Source of the DNA: Juglans regia
Lineage: Eukaryota > Streptophyta > Magnoliopsida > Fagales > Juglandaceae
Assembly (NCBI RefSeq): GCF_001411555.2
Contig: NC_049910.1
Coordinates: 31,157,150 to 31,221,149 of the forward strand
DNA: 64,000 nt
Direction: 5' to 3'
Below are positions 32,547-44,586 of the stretch, one piece after another. A program made the position numbers and the translations under genes. How positions within the stretch are numbered: the stretch's first letter is position 1; each line of letters opens with the position of its first letter. The notes under the pieces were generated by a model. That model had not been told where the DNA came from and made no database searches. It saw only the letters and a list, made by a program, of their open reading frames with translations.

Positions 32547-34252
32547 GTGCTGGCGGCTGGATTCATCAGAAAAATTCAATATCTTGAGTGGTTGTCGAAT
32601 GTGGTATTGATAAAGAAATCCAACGGGAAGTGGCACATGTGTGTAGACTTTACAAATCTTAATAAGGCTTGCCCGAAGGATAGATTTCGCCTTCCACGAA
32701 TATGCTTGATCATTGATGTTCCTACAGGACACAGGATGTTAAGTTTCATAGACATCTACTCTGGATACAATCAAATCTGGATGGGCCAGACTGACCAGGA
32801 GAAGACGACTTCTATAACCGATCGAGGATTATACTGCTACAAATCATGCCTTTTAGCTTGAAAAACGTTTGAGCAACATACCAAATACTGGTGAACAGGA
32901 TGTTTAAACATCAAATAGACTGAGACATTGAAGTTTACGTGGAAGATCTGCTAGTGAAAAGCATGAAGTTCGAGCAACATGTGAATAACTTGAGGGAAGC
33001 TTTCAAAGTATTATGCCAATACGGGATAAAGCTTAACTCGACAAAATGTGCATTCAAGGTGTAGTTAGGAAAATTTATGGGATTCATGGTGTCAGAAAAG
33101 GGTATCGAGACAAACCCTAAAAAGCTACGGGCGATCATTGAAATAAAGTCACCCACAAATCTGAATGAGGTACAGAAGCTGGTGAGAAAGATAGCGGCAC
33201 TCAATAGGTTTGTGTCCCGATCAACGGACAAGTATCTCCCCTTTTTCCAGGTCTTGAAGAAAGCCTGTGACTGGGTCTCCAAATGTAAGGAAGCCTTTGC
33301 ACAATTGAAGGAGTACTTGGCCATTCTCCGTTACTCAGCCAGGCCAAGCAAGATGAGCATTTGCTGTTGTATCTAGCTGTGACCCCAGACGTCGTGTATG
33401 CCGCATTGGTAAGGGAGGAAGGAAGGGGGCAGAAGCCTGTGTATTACGTAAGCAGAGCCTTAAGGGGAGTTGAAACACAATACCCAAAGATAGAATTGAT
33501 CATCTTCACAGTTGTGACAGCCGCACGTCGGTTGTGACCCTACTTTTAGGCACACCCCCTAAAAGTCGTTACATCAGAGCCCTTGTAGAGGGTGTTGCAA
33601 AGGCCCGACACCTCAGGCCGATTGGTTAAGTGGTTCATCGAATTGAGCGAGTATGACATTAGTTATATTCCTAGAACTGCTGTAAAGGGACAAATCCTGG
33701 CTGATTTTATTGCAGAATTCACGAACTTTCAAGAAGAGACACCAAAAAATCCTATTGGGAAACCATGGCAAATGTACGTGGACAAGGTCTTGTCGAATAG
33801 GAGGAGGAATAGGAGTGCACATGGTAATAGGCGATGGGGTTGAAACACACCGTGCAATACGGCTAAACTCCAAGGTAGCAAATAACGAGGCTGAATATGA
33901 AGAAGTGCTCGCCGGGCTAGCCATAACAGAGACCTTGGGAGGAAAAGAAATCAAAATGAAGACAAACTCACAAGTCATCATTGGCCAGGTAACAGGGAAG
34001 TATTTGACAAAGGATGAAAAATTAATAAAATATCTCCATCAAGTGCATAAGGATCGTAGCTGCCTTCGGTATTTTCGAATTGAACGTATCCCTCGATCTG
34101 CAAACTGGAAAGCTGATTGGTTAGCACGAGCAGCCTCAGCAAAGCAAGTAGAAACTCTACCGTGGGAAGTCAACACCCAGGTCGTCGACACACCAACTAT
34201 AGGGGTTGAGATGCTAGAGGTAGGTAATAGGTACACCGGAGTGGGCGGATGA
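32547..34252 (+). pseudogene. Tat reverse transcriptase and RNase H regions, broken
   Basis: RT fingers and palm: AGFIRKIQYLEWLSNVVLIK, CVDFTNLNKACPKD and FIDIYSGYNQI (32547-32861). The catalytic box near 32935 reads YVEDLLVKS, where the family has YVDD, so one catalytic Asp is Glu. 33077-33376 covers the RT connection and start of the first RNase H (GFMVSEKGIE, then NPKKLRAI). 33592-34252 covers the linker (KGQILADFIAEF) and the second RNase H (NNEAEYEEVLAGL, RIPRSANWKADWLARAA). Frames change several times and stops intervene. Confidence 0.8.
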
Positions 34253-34479
34253 CATAGTCAAATACATAGAGATTGGGATCCACCCCACCACTAAGAAGAG
34301 GTGAGGAAGATCAGGAACAAGGCCACCCGTTTCACCATGATGGACAAGATATTATACAAACGAGTGTTCTCATCACCACTATTAAGGTGCATCTCAAAGA
34401 AGAGGCTAACTACGTTATGGAAGAAGTGCATGAAGGAATATGTGGAAACCACTCAAGAGGAGAGACCTCATCCCAAATC

Positions 34480-35310
34480 TCATGAGAGTGGGGTATTATT
34501 GGCCACAAAGGTCAAAAGATGCGTCCAGTGCCAACTGCATACGCCAATCCCTAGTAGTTTGCCCGAAGAGCTGAAGTCTATAACCTCCCCTTAGCCGTTT
34601 GCTCATTGGGGCATAGACCTGGTCAACCCAATGCCTCCAAGCAAGGGAGGGACTAAATTCATCATCATCACCATCGACTGTTTCATGAAGTGGGCAGAAG
34701 CCAAAGCAATGGCAACTGTGACCACCCAAAGTGTTACTAAATACCTGTGGAATGCAATAATATGCAGGTCCAGGAGACCACAAAGCATTATCTATGACAA
34801 CAACAAACAAATTGGTTTCGAACACTATCACGGGTGGTGCACCGAACTCAGGATCAAGGTAAAATATACATCCCCAAGGCACCCACAGGTGAATGGACAT
34901 GTCGAAGCAACAAACAAGACTATTGTGGGAATATTGAAGAAGAATGTGGGCAAGAAAAATGGGAACTAGGCAGACGAACTCCCTAGGATATTGTGGGCAT
35001 ACAGAACGACAATAAAAACTTCAACTGGCAAAACACCCGTCGCCTTAGCATATGGAAGTGAAGCTGTGACACCAGTCGAGATCAGGTTGCTGAGCCACAT
35101 AAGGAGAAATATCGAAGTCAAGGCAAACAACAAGAAGCTGGAAGAAAGTCTAAATCTGTTGGAGGAGGTAAGAACAAACGCTGAAGCCAGGGTAACAACC
35201 TACAAAAGGAAGATGGAGCAATACTTCAATAAGAGGGTAAGACCAAGGTCCTTCAAGGTGGGCGACCTAGTCTTTAAGGAGACCGAAGTAACCACAATAG
35301 AGGAATGAAA
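34480..35310 (+). pseudogene. Tat integrase, broken
   Basis: Core region: TIDCFMKWAEA (first Asp), IIYDNNKQIG (second Asp; family SDNGRQF), and HPQVNGHVEATNK (Glu), so the DDE triad is still readable. A TAG at 34966-34968 after NGN splits the frame; it resumes with LPRILWAYRTT and SFKVGDLVFKE. Upstream, 34300-34500 holds the decayed zinc-binding head. Confidence 0.8.
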
Positions 35311-35552
35311 GCTTAGACCACGATGGGAAGGACCATACGTCGTGGTGGCTAGTCATTGCCTGGAAGTTATCATCTCAAGAACACCGTAGGGTGCAAGCTA
35401 CCCCATCCTTCGAATGCTGAGCATTTAAGAAAATATTTTACTTAGTTCATGCTGTATTGATATCGATACAATAAATAAACTTGCCTTTTATTGCGAAAAT
35501 TCTCGTCTCATTGTTTAACACTTATTGCTAGAGTTTCACTAGAGTTTTGCCA

Positions 35553-35772
35553 GAGTTACGTAGTCAATGCATCCTCCCACTCCACTCTTATAACTAGAGT
35601 TATGTGGTCGAGGCATCCTCCCGCTACACTCTCATTACCAGAGTTACGTAGTTGAGGGATCCTCCCGCTACACTCTTATCACTAGGGTTATGCGGTCAAG
35701 ACATCCTCCCGCTACACTTTTATTGCTAGAGTTACGCGAACGAAGCACCCTCTCGCTATACTCTCGTTGCCA
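35553..35772. repeat. 44-bp tandem repeat, 5 units
   Basis: Five back-to-back diverged units sharing GAGTTACG, GCATCCTCCCGCTACACTCT and a short A/T end. It lies just after the Tat pol region. There are no spacers, so it is not a CRISPR array. Confidence 0.9.
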
Positions 35773-36424
35773 AGAGTTTCACTCGCTTAAGTTGCGTGGG
35801 AACAATGTAAAGGAAAAATCACAAACGCATCACATTGGCACAATCCACACACAAGTAACAACATCGTAATAGCCACAACATCGTTTCATTATGATGAAAA
35901 TAGTCCTTGAAACATAAACACATCATCATGTACATTCGCAATATTCCATTCCTAATCTAAATATAAAAAGTAAAAAGGGTTTTCAGGAATGGTGAGGAGG
36001 AGGAAAGGAGTCTGGCATCATATCTCACCCAAGGGAATAAAAAATGTGATAAGCAGAGGAACTGGCTCAAATCAACTTTCAGTTCTGGGTGCAAAGATCT
36101 ATCTCCGAATGGGCGAGCCGGAATTCCCTCAGTTGTTTGATTCCAAGCTTGAATCCAAGACCTGAGGCTCAGCCCTGAACGAAGTAGGCAGCTGTCAGTT
36201 GAGGAAGAATGTGAGCAATCTCACCTTGAGAGCAAGCTAACTTGATGTTCAACTCTTTGACTCTGACTCTAACAACTGCTTTTTGTGACTCCAGAATCTC
36301 ACTCAGCTACAAATAATGGCGATCATGTTCCTTGAGCTCTTTCTTCGTCGCCGCCAGATCTTAGTCCACCTTAACCTTCTCGCCCTCAGCCACACATAGT
36401 CGAATATTTGCCTCCGGATGTCTC

Positions 36425-36605
36425 TTCTTGAGATGACTTGAGATGAGTTGAGATGGATTGTGAATAGTAATGAGATGAGTTGTGAATAGTAATGAGATTT
36501 GTGAGTTAAAGTTGCTGAATAGTAATGAATAGTAGTGAGATGAGTTGAGATGAGTTAAGATGAGTTGAAATGAGCTGAGATGACTTGCGAATCCAAACAA
36601 GCCCT
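36425..36605. mobile_element. Tourist-like MITE, short copy
   Basis: Repeated GAGATGAGTTGAGATGA text, with GTGAATAGTAATGAGA twice, ending in CCAAACAAGCCC then TAA. This is the family of 54356-54715 with the interior deleted. Confidence 0.65.
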
Positions 36606-37209
36606 AATCTCCTCAGCCTATTTTTCCATTTGGTTAAGACGAGCGAATAGATTGTCCCATTCTGCTCCCCTGGACTTTGCTTTGCTTCGGCACTAGCTGG
36701 CTTCTTCTAGGGAGCTCGCCATTTTTGATTTAGCAAATCAACCTGCCCATGCAAGGATGCAACATGATTGTCAAGCTAATGAGAGTAGGACTCCATTTAA
36801 TATAATCCCTTGGCCATCTCTTCTTTCTCGGCCCGTGCAAGAGAATGACATTGTGAGCACAACCGATAAAAGCGCACATGGACTGGTTTTCTTCCTCTAA
36901 AGTCCAAACGGTTCTCAACCAATGTTACCACCAAACGATCCACCCCTAAAAACCCAACCAGATCAGGAGCAACAGGGTAAAGACAATAGAGAACTCAAAC
37001 ACAAGGCAAGAGGAACTTACCTAAGAAAGGATGTTGCGAAGGTTGCAAATAGTAGCACGTAAGGCCTCTTCCCGACAAGCGTTCAAAGGCCGAGAGGAGT
37101 CATCTGGCCGAGAGCTTGACTAATCGTGAAAATCAAGGGACCTGAAGGACACACCAACAAAGCTTTCTGGAGGCGAGGGGCCCTGAGCATACCTCCCCGC
37201 CTCATCAAG

Positions 37210-37773
37210 TAGGGGTGCTACCCGCCCCTACGGGGTGGGGCCACCCCTTCCCAACACCTCGGCCCCCATGGGGCAGGGGGTGGGGTTTTCACCCCACTCC
37301 CCCGCCCTAGTGGGCGGGGTGCGGGCCGGATTCCCAATCCATCCCGTCTTTGTCTACTTAAAAAAAATACTACATTTTACTTGATTTAAAAATTATTTTT
37401 AAATCTAAAACTAATTAAAAATACATTTTTAGACCCAAATTATAAATTTAAATTTTGTAAATATGACTATAATTAAAAACTATGTAGTTTTTAAATTTGT
37501 TAGAGCATATTTTGTGAACAAGTCTAACAAATTATAATATATATTTATGTTTATATATAATATAAATATATTTATGTTTATATAATATATATATATATAT
37601 AAATGTAAGTAGGGGCGGGGCGGGGGAAATGTTGGGTGGGGTTGGGCCCTCCCCTCCACCCGCCCCCTGGGTTGGGCGAGGGGGCCCCGCACTTGCATGG
37701 GTGAAGCGAGGTTGCCTGCCCCGCCATGCGGGGGGCAGGGCAGCGGGGTGCAGGCCCCCGCTGCCCACCCCTA
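37210..37773. mobile_element. GC-rich non-autonomous hAT-type element
   Basis: A 564-bp insertion with ends TAGGGGTG and CACCCCTA, flanked by 8-bp copies TCATCAAG (37202-37209) and TCATCGAG (37774-37781), 7 of 8 identical. Both ends are dominated by GGGGCGGGG-type text and the centre is AT-rich. No transposase. Its termini equal the left end of the hAT at 9016. Confidence 0.85.
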
Positions 37774-38766
37774 TCATCGAGGGATGGTGGGTGACCAGGA
37801 GAGACCAATGTATCTTCTCGGTTGGGTGATGCTCGAGGAGACTCGGCAAGAGGATGGTCAACTGGGAAAGTTGGAGAGAGACCGCCACCTCCAATAGGGG
37901 AAATGCTAAAAGGCGAGGAAGGAATTCACACCCTACTTCCACTCGCATCGACCCCCAAGGATCCTACGGGAGAAGGAGGAGGAAAGATGCAAGGTATCTC
38001 AAGGGAGATCCTGCCTAAAACTGTCGAGGTGACTGTTGAGCCAGATGCAACAAGAGTGGTCCCCGCCGACAAGCCCTTAGTGTCTTCAATTAGAAAATAC
38101 TCCCCATAGGCATCAAAAGAACAGGGGAAGCCGCTCAATGTAGCAGGTGGGGCTCCTAGGAAATATGGGTTTAAGGTCGCAATGACCTTATCCTTGTCCA
38201 AATTAACGTCATCCTCCTGGGTTGTTGTGTGAGGGAAAGTCTGCGGAGCAATCTCGGGGGTAGCACTAGGCAATAGGGCATATTCAACCTCTATCACCAA
38301 TTCTAGATCGGCCTTAGCCTAGGCCATAATTCATCAAAATAGTTGGTCACAAGCACTTGGGGGCAGCTAGAGTCTTTTCTACCACTCGCCAAGGGCAGCT
38401 AGATTCATCCGAAGGTTTTGCTGTGGTTTTTGTGGAGGATGATGCTCCTAAGAAAGCCTTCTTCTTTTTACCTCTCGCCACTGGCGACAAACCTCTTTTT
38501 AGACCACAGGCCAATGACAGAGCACCCAGAAATTGGCAACCAAAAACATGTGCCCTACTAGGCATCATCACAAATCTCTCAATATTGGAGGGGGTTAGTA
38601 TAGTATGTGACCAGGTAGAATTGTTGTTCTTATCTATCCAAGTTTGTACCAAACAAATGTGCGCCTCTTCCTGATCAAAAATGATGATCTCGAAGCCACG
38701 CTTATCGGGAACCAGGCTCTTTGAAGTCCTGATGGGAAACTCTTGGTTCACAAATTCATCTACGCG

Positions 38767-39211
38767 TGATGAGACTTTGCAGGATAACTAGAAGGGGTTT
38801 AATCCTTTCCCCTTTCAAGGGCCTACTGAACTATATCATGGGCCTAAGCCCAAGCTTAACTCAATAAGCCCTGAGTCGAGGACTTGGCCCATCGAAAGGA
38901 TATAGTGATAGCTAGTCAAGAATCTAGGGAGAGTGGTGATTAGTTTATCAAAAGCAAGTGAAGCTCGTATAACTATCCCGTAACTTGAATTTCAAATGAT
39001 GGGTTAGACAGTTATCACATCAAACAGAAGACACTAAGGGTTCTATTTAGACCACCCATGTATGACAACGAGGGTCATCTTCTACTCCCTAAGAAATCTC
39101 TATTATTTTATTGACTTAGGCACCAGAGGCATTCTCACAAACCCTCCAAGCCCTATCTCTCTTTGGTTGCAGATGATTGCGTGTGTAGAGCTGTTAAACA
39201 CGTCCATAACA
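38767..39211 (+). repeat. 3' LTR of the Tat element
   Basis: Uninterrupted counterpart of 23210-23973, ending in CCATAACA. Confidence 0.85.
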
Positions 39212-39720
39212 ATTCTCATGGCATCCACAACTCGGCTTTCTATTTTGTCCCTAAAACTGCCTCCTCTGCGCTTTCCTCTTTACTCCCACTATCCCTCTCG
39301 CCATCTTTTTCTCTTGCATCTTGTGGTAAAACTTATGTGCGCTTCGTTTTGTATTCGGAGCCCAAAAAATATTCCCTGCATTTTCGCACTGCATTTACGT
39401 GAATCACTTTCAAATTGGATTTGGGGTTTCTCAAGTTGAAATTTAATTGTTTTCTACTATTCTTTATCGTAGTAGGAATTGCGAGCGCTGTGCATTTTAA
39501 ATTTTCTTCTTTATACATATATATGCACAAGAGATACACATATGCCTATATGTTTGTCTTTAGCTTACATAAATATGTCTGCGTGAGTGCATTCTCAATG
39601 TGAAAATTTGTGGTGATGGTATGGAAAAGTGAAGCCATCGTTGTCAGACAAATGACTATGAAGAAATCCAGGCTACCACGTTTCTTTCCCAATGCTTTTT
39701 CTTTTAATACTTTATCAATG
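39212..39720. other. Flank between two retrotransposons, no recognised gene
   Basis: A pyrimidine-rich stretch, then AT-rich DNA. An open frame runs through the LTR end but resembles nothing I know. Confidence 0.5.
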
Positions 39721-40183
39721 TGTAACCAGTTGACCAGCGAAGACCAAGAGCAGATCTAAGAAGGGTTCGTGCATGGAGAATGAAGAAAGAGATTCTGGGA
39801 AGGAAGTACTTAGATCGTGAGAGGCTATACTTGCTATTGGAAGGTGTTTTACGAAAGGGAGTTCTGCTAGTTGAGGGCTTTGACCAATGGGCTCCTGATG
39901 GGATCGACCTTTTTAATTTCCTTTGCATGTAGTGTCTTCTTTAGTGTTTACGTCTATAATGAATATTGGGCCATAACCTGTTATTTATTTTAGCCCTTAT
40001 TTAATTCAGACTTTAGTTAGGCCCAATTTGGGAACCTCAGTATGTAAGAGCAATGTTGCTCAATTATCAGATCTTTGAAAAAGACTAAAAACTTTTGTTT
40101 TTCCCTCTCATTTTCTTCTAGAGGTACTCACCCTCGAAGTGAGATTTTCAATTTCTACTAATTTATTTATCATATCTGTTACA
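39721..40183 (+). repeat. 5' LTR of chromovirus
   Basis: 463 bases, TGTAACC to TGTTACA, paired with 44587-45048. Confidence 0.9.
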
Positions 40184-40187
40184 AATT

Positions 40188-40198
40188 TGGTATCAGAG
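40188..40198 (+). other. Primer-binding site (initiator Met tRNA type)
   Basis: TGGTATCAGAG starts five bases after the 5' LTR, the usual place and sequence for plant elements primed by tRNA-iMet. Confidence 0.8.
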
Positions 40199-40229
40199 AG
40201 ATATGATCTCTGTGCAAATACAAATCTTT

Positions 40230-41560
40230 TCTTCTACAATGGCGGATGGGACAAGGCTGAAAGAGTTACAGGAAGGCTTGGCAGCTTCAAAGAAATCCCC
40301 AGATGTGCAATACAACAAGGTGGAAAACCAGTATCACGGGTTGGAGACTTAGTATCACCATTTAGAAAGTGAAATGATAACCCTGAAAAGGCAATGAGAC
40401 ACTATCATGAAACAGTTAGCAACTTTAACCCTAGAAATGCAAAAAAAAATAAAAAAAAAATCATAGCCTATATCAAGGAGAGTACTCATCGGGGCTCCAC
40501 CACCGAGACGATAACAACAACTCACTAGGTAAAGTGCAAACCAGATTTGTCTGCTTGGATTTTCCCACCTTTTACGGCGAGGACCCAGCTGGATGCTTAT
40601 ATAAGGTAAACCAATTTTTTGCTTTCCACAACACACTACCCCCACCATCATATTATATTGGTCTCTTTTCATATGGAGGGGCAAGCCTTGGTCTGGTTTC
40701 AAGGGTTGGAAGAATCTGGCCAATTAACAGATTGTGATGTTTTTGTGAGAGTATTATTAGTCAGATGCGGCCCTAATGTGTATGACGACCCAATGGAAGC
40801 TTTAACTAAGTTTCCAGTGATTAAAAGATGAAATCAGGCTTCCAGTGAGAATGTTCAATCCCTCAAACCTAACTACTGCCTATAGCTTATCCAAGTTACA
40901 AGAATAAAACCTCAATCTGTCCAAAAAAACCCAATAAGTCAATCCTAACCCACATACCAGCCGTCCACCACCAGAAAAGACCTCAACCCAACATAAGTCA
41001 TCATAACCCATCCACAAAATAAACCAGAACCAAATGAAAAAGAGGAGGGAGGGGGGGACTATGCTACCACTATGATGCTAAGTGGAGCCCAAGCCATAGG
41101 TTGAACCCTAAGTTGTACATCCTCGAAAAGGCTTTGCAAGAGCTTGAGATTGATACGGGTCAGAACATGGGTCCACTCGAGAAGGAGGGGGACATGAAGG
41201 TGCTGCAGATAGACATCACACAAGACAATCTAGAAATTTCACTAAATGCTCTCATAGGTTCACAAAGCCCCAAAATCATGAGAGTTAAAGGAAAAATAAG
41301 AAATACCTGGATTACCATCTTGATTGACACGAGGTCAACCCATAACTTTCTAGATCCAGCAATAGCCAAAAGAAATCAATTACCTGTGAACATAGATGAA
41401 ACTGTCAAAGTGAAGGTGCCCAATGGAGCATTGTTGCCTAGTAAGGGCAAAATTGAAGAACTGGAGCTCTGGATATAGAGCATGAAGTTCTCGTTGGATG
41501 TACATGTGCTGACCCTTGCAGGTTGTGATATGGTCATGGGGGTTTAATGGCTAAGGGACC
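40230..41560 (+). pseudogene. Chromovirus gag and protease, broken
   Basis: The gag core is seen at 40540-40830 (LDFPTFYGEDPAGCLYKVNQ, then ALVWFQGLEESG in the next frame), with frame changes. Protease at 41101-41478 reads WITILIDTRSTHNFLDPAIA; the active-site triplet is DTR instead of the usual DSG/DTG, so it would be inactive. The zinc-knuckle region in between is decayed. Confidence 0.75.
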
Positions 41561-41739
41561 TAGGACCAATACTGTGGAACTTCAAGGTGTTTTCAATGAA
41601 GTTTACCTTTGAAGGAAGGCCTATGGAGCTAAAAGGACTAGCCGCTACTCAGCTCATTGAAGAAGGCTCATTGCATTAAGGGAATAAGTTGGAAAAAATG
41701 GGCATACTACTATAACTATTACTAGGGGTAGAACTAAAT

Positions 41740-44040
41740 GAAATGAATGGCAAAGAGGAACCATCACTTGAAATACAACTCTTACTCGAGCCCTTTGCTG
41801 ATGTGTTTGACGAACCAAGGGGCTTACCCCCTTCAAGGGCACGAGATCATGCAATTAATTTAGTCCGGGGGCTAAACCTATCTCTCTTCGACCCTATAGA
41901 TATCCTTATTTTCATAAGGATGAGATAGAGAATATCGTTAAGGAACTCTTAGCTTCGGGAGTCATACAACCCAGTCAAAGTCTCTTTTCATCCCCTGTCT
42001 TATTGGAAAGGAAAGTTGACAGCACTTGGAGGCTTTGTATGGATTATAAGGGACTCAACAACGTCACAATTAAAGACAAGTTTCATATTCCTGTAGTAGA
42101 GTAGTTAATGGATGAACTACACGGATCAAAAATATTCTCTAAGCTGGATTTAAGGTTCGGGTATCATCAAATTCAAGTCAAACCCAAAGATTTGGAAAAA
42201 AAATAACATTTAGAATTCACGAGGGCCACTATGAGTTCTTAGTGATGCTTTTTGGGCTCACTAATGCCCCTTTCACCTTCCAAGGACTGATAAGCGACAT
42301 TTTCAAGCCTTATTTAAGGAGATTTATACTGGTATTTTTTGATGACATCCTAGTGTACAACAAGAATGAGAATGAGCACTTGGATCACTTGAAAGTAACC
42401 CTGTAAGACTTGAGGTAGCACCAACTTTATGCTAAGAAAACTAAATGCAAGTTTGGGAGTCCTTAAGTTGCTTGCTTAGGTCACATAATTTCTTCCAATG
42501 GAGTACACGCTGACCCAGAAAAATTACAGGCCATGAAGGATTGGCCATTTCCTAACTCCCTTAAGGCTCTAAGAGGGTTTTTGAGACTCACAGGTTATTA
42601 TAGGAGATTCATCAAGAGCTATAGGGGCATTGCTGCCCCACTCACATAAATGCTGAAGAATGATAAATTTAAGTGGAATGATGAGTCCAGGGAAGCTTTC
42701 CAGAAGTTGAAGGAAACAGTAATGCAACCTCCAATCTTGGCATTACTTAATTTTTCCTTGCCCTTTACAATAGAATGTGATGCCTCGAGTACCTCTATTG
42801 ATGCAATCCTAATGCAAAGGGGATGACCCTTGGCCTTTTCCAGTCAAGTTCTTGAGGGGAGGACTCGGGATATGTCTACTTATGAAAAGGATTTTTTTGC
42901 ATTGATTTCAGCAGTGCAAAAATAGAGGCCTTATTTAGTGGGGCAGCGTTTTGTGATCAAAACTGACCAGCAGAGTTTAAAATTTTAGTTGGACCAGAAG
43001 GTGGGCACCCCTAGTCAGCAAAAGTGGCTTACTTTGGGATATGTCTTTGTTGTAGAATATAAAAAGGGTATTGAAAACTGGGCAGCCGATACTCCGTCAA
43101 GGAAAGACAATGAAGAAAAAGTCTCAATGGCCCTAATATATTTTCCCTCCATAAATTGGCTGGAAGAGTTGAAGGTTGTTTATGCCCAGGATGAAGGGGT
43201 TCAAACACTTTAATTTCACAATTCAAGACCCAACAATCGGCTCTTGATTTCTCTATGAAAGGAGATTTGCTCTTCTAAAAGAATAGGTTGTACATTCCCA
43301 GCCAAGAAAACTTTAAAAACAAGTTACTAGAACTTGTGCACAGCAGCCCTTGGGGTGGCCATGCAGGGGGTATGATAAAACTATTAAAAAAGTGAGAAGG
43401 TCTGTTCAGGTTTAAAGTATGACGTCAAACAATTCATTAGGAACTTTGATGTTTGCCAGACGATGAAGATCGACAACACACTACCCAGTGGACTCTTGCA
43501 ACCCTTGCCTATACCCAACCAACCCTGGACACACATCACTATGGACTTCGTGGGGGGACTTCCTAATTCTCATGGCTTCAACAGTTTATGGGTTGTGGTA
43601 GATAGGAGTACCAAGTATAGCCACTTCACCCCCATACGACACCCTTACATAGCAAAAACAATGGTAGAATTATTTTTGAAGCACATCTTTAAACACCACT
43701 AGTTACCCCTATCAATTGTCTTAGATTGTGACAACACCTTCACCAGCAAATTTTGTTTAGAATTGTTCACCTTACAAGGAGTTCAGATGAACAAGAGCAC
43801 GGCTTACTATCCCCAAACGGATGGACAAACCGAGTCTGTTAACAAGACTTTGGAGAATTATTTGAGGTGCTTCACCAATGATGCCCCAAGGACTAGTCCC
43901 AGTGGATTCCCTTTGCTGAGTGGTGGTACAACATCACTCAACAGCTATCTACCAAACTTACCCCATTTGAAGCGTTGTATGGGTACCTACCACCAAGGAT
44001 CATTAACTATGTACCAGGAACTACCCAATTGGAGGCAGTA
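41740..44040 (+). pseudogene. Chromovirus RT, RNase H and integrase, broken
   Basis: RT: LLEPFADVFDEPRGLPPSR, RYPYFHKDEIENIV, WRLCMDYKGLNNVTIKDKF, and the catalytic box near 42337 reads FFDDILVYN. RNase H region 42780-43210: DASSTSIDAILMQRG, then VVEYKKGIENWAADTPSRK. Integrase 43463-44041: ITMDFVGGLPNSHGFNSLWV (first Asp), VLDCDNTFTSKF (second), TDGQTESVNKTLE (Glu). In-frame stops and shifts occur throughout. Confidence 0.82.
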
Positions 44041-44276
44041 GAAACCTCCTTGAAGACACGAGATCAGATATCATTGTTACTGAAGCACAACTTACAACGT
44101 GCACAAGAATGAATGAAGTATTTTGATCTAAGGAGGAAGGAACAGAGTTACGAGGTTGGAGATTGGGTGTACCTCAAACTCCAGTCGTATCAACAGTCTT
44201 TAGTTGAACACAAACGTAACCTCAAGCTGACTCCAATATATTTTGGGCCATACCAAATCCTACAAAATTCGGTTTA

Positions 44277-44531
44277 GTGGCCTACAGGTTAGATCTACCA
44301 TCAACCTCACAGATCCACCCTATGTTTCATGTGTCACAATTAAAAAAGAAATTGGAATCTAGGGTTATCGTAGTTCCAACACTGCCGCCGGTAGATCCAT
44401 CAGGAATCTCGAAGCCAGAACCTGAACAAGTGTTGAAACAGCGACTGTTAAAGCTCCATAATCCCCCAAAGGATGAGGTGTTGGTTCATTGGCAAGGACA
44501 GAGTGAAGAAGTATCTTGGGAGGAATTTTAA
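44277..44531 (+). pseudogene. Chromovirus C-terminal chromodomain
   Basis: HPMFHVSQLKKKLESRV is the linker typical of these elements, and EVLVHWQGQSEEVSWEEF is the chromodomain core. It ends with TAA 56 bases before the 3' LTR. Confidence 0.8.
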
Positions 44532-44586
44532 AGTTAAGAAAAGCTTATCCTCACATTGTGGGCAAGGTGCTCTAAAGGGAGAGACC

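Larger units (their letters stand above)
36060..38751 (-). pseudogene. Decayed antisense coding region between Tat integrase and 3' LTR
   Basis: Minus-strand frames at 38347-38751 (FEIIIFDQEEAHICLVQTWI), 37926-38300 (NLDKDKVIATLNPYFLGAP) and about 36060-36420 (KVDQDLAATKKELKEHDRHY-like, coiled-coil-rich) look like pieces of one protein read opposite to gag-pol. Extra antisense frames in this position are known in the Tat lineage. Two insertions (36425-36605 and 37210-37773) and several stops interrupt it. Function unknown. Confidence 0.6.
23210..39211 (+). mobile_element. Ty3/gypsy retrotransposon, Tat lineage, with nested insertions
   Basis: Two direct long terminal repeats (23210-23973 and 38767-39211) bound a primer-binding-like site (GTTGGCACCGTCTGTGG at 23974), gag, protease, RT, two RNase H regions and integrase in order. 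The second, RVT_3-type RNase H (33700-34250) is the Tat-lineage mark. About 6.3 kb of the 16 kb is a later nested insertion (24439-30700). Every reading frame is broken. I saw no 5-bp target duplication (GGAGA against ATTCT), so one flank may be altered or the LTR edges are off by some bases. Confidence 0.85.

Noticed and set aside
35553..35772. Regular 44-bp repeats as a CRISPR-like array
   Set aside because: Units abut with no unique spacers and lie in a plant retrotransposon.
36361..36600. Minus-strand 79-codon frame
   Set aside because: Its first two thirds is a Tourist-like MITE; only the last part belongs to the antisense retrotransposon region.
23205..39216. Target duplication of the Tat retrotransposon
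   Set aside because: Bases next to the LTRs (GGAGA and ATTCT) do not match; not claimed.
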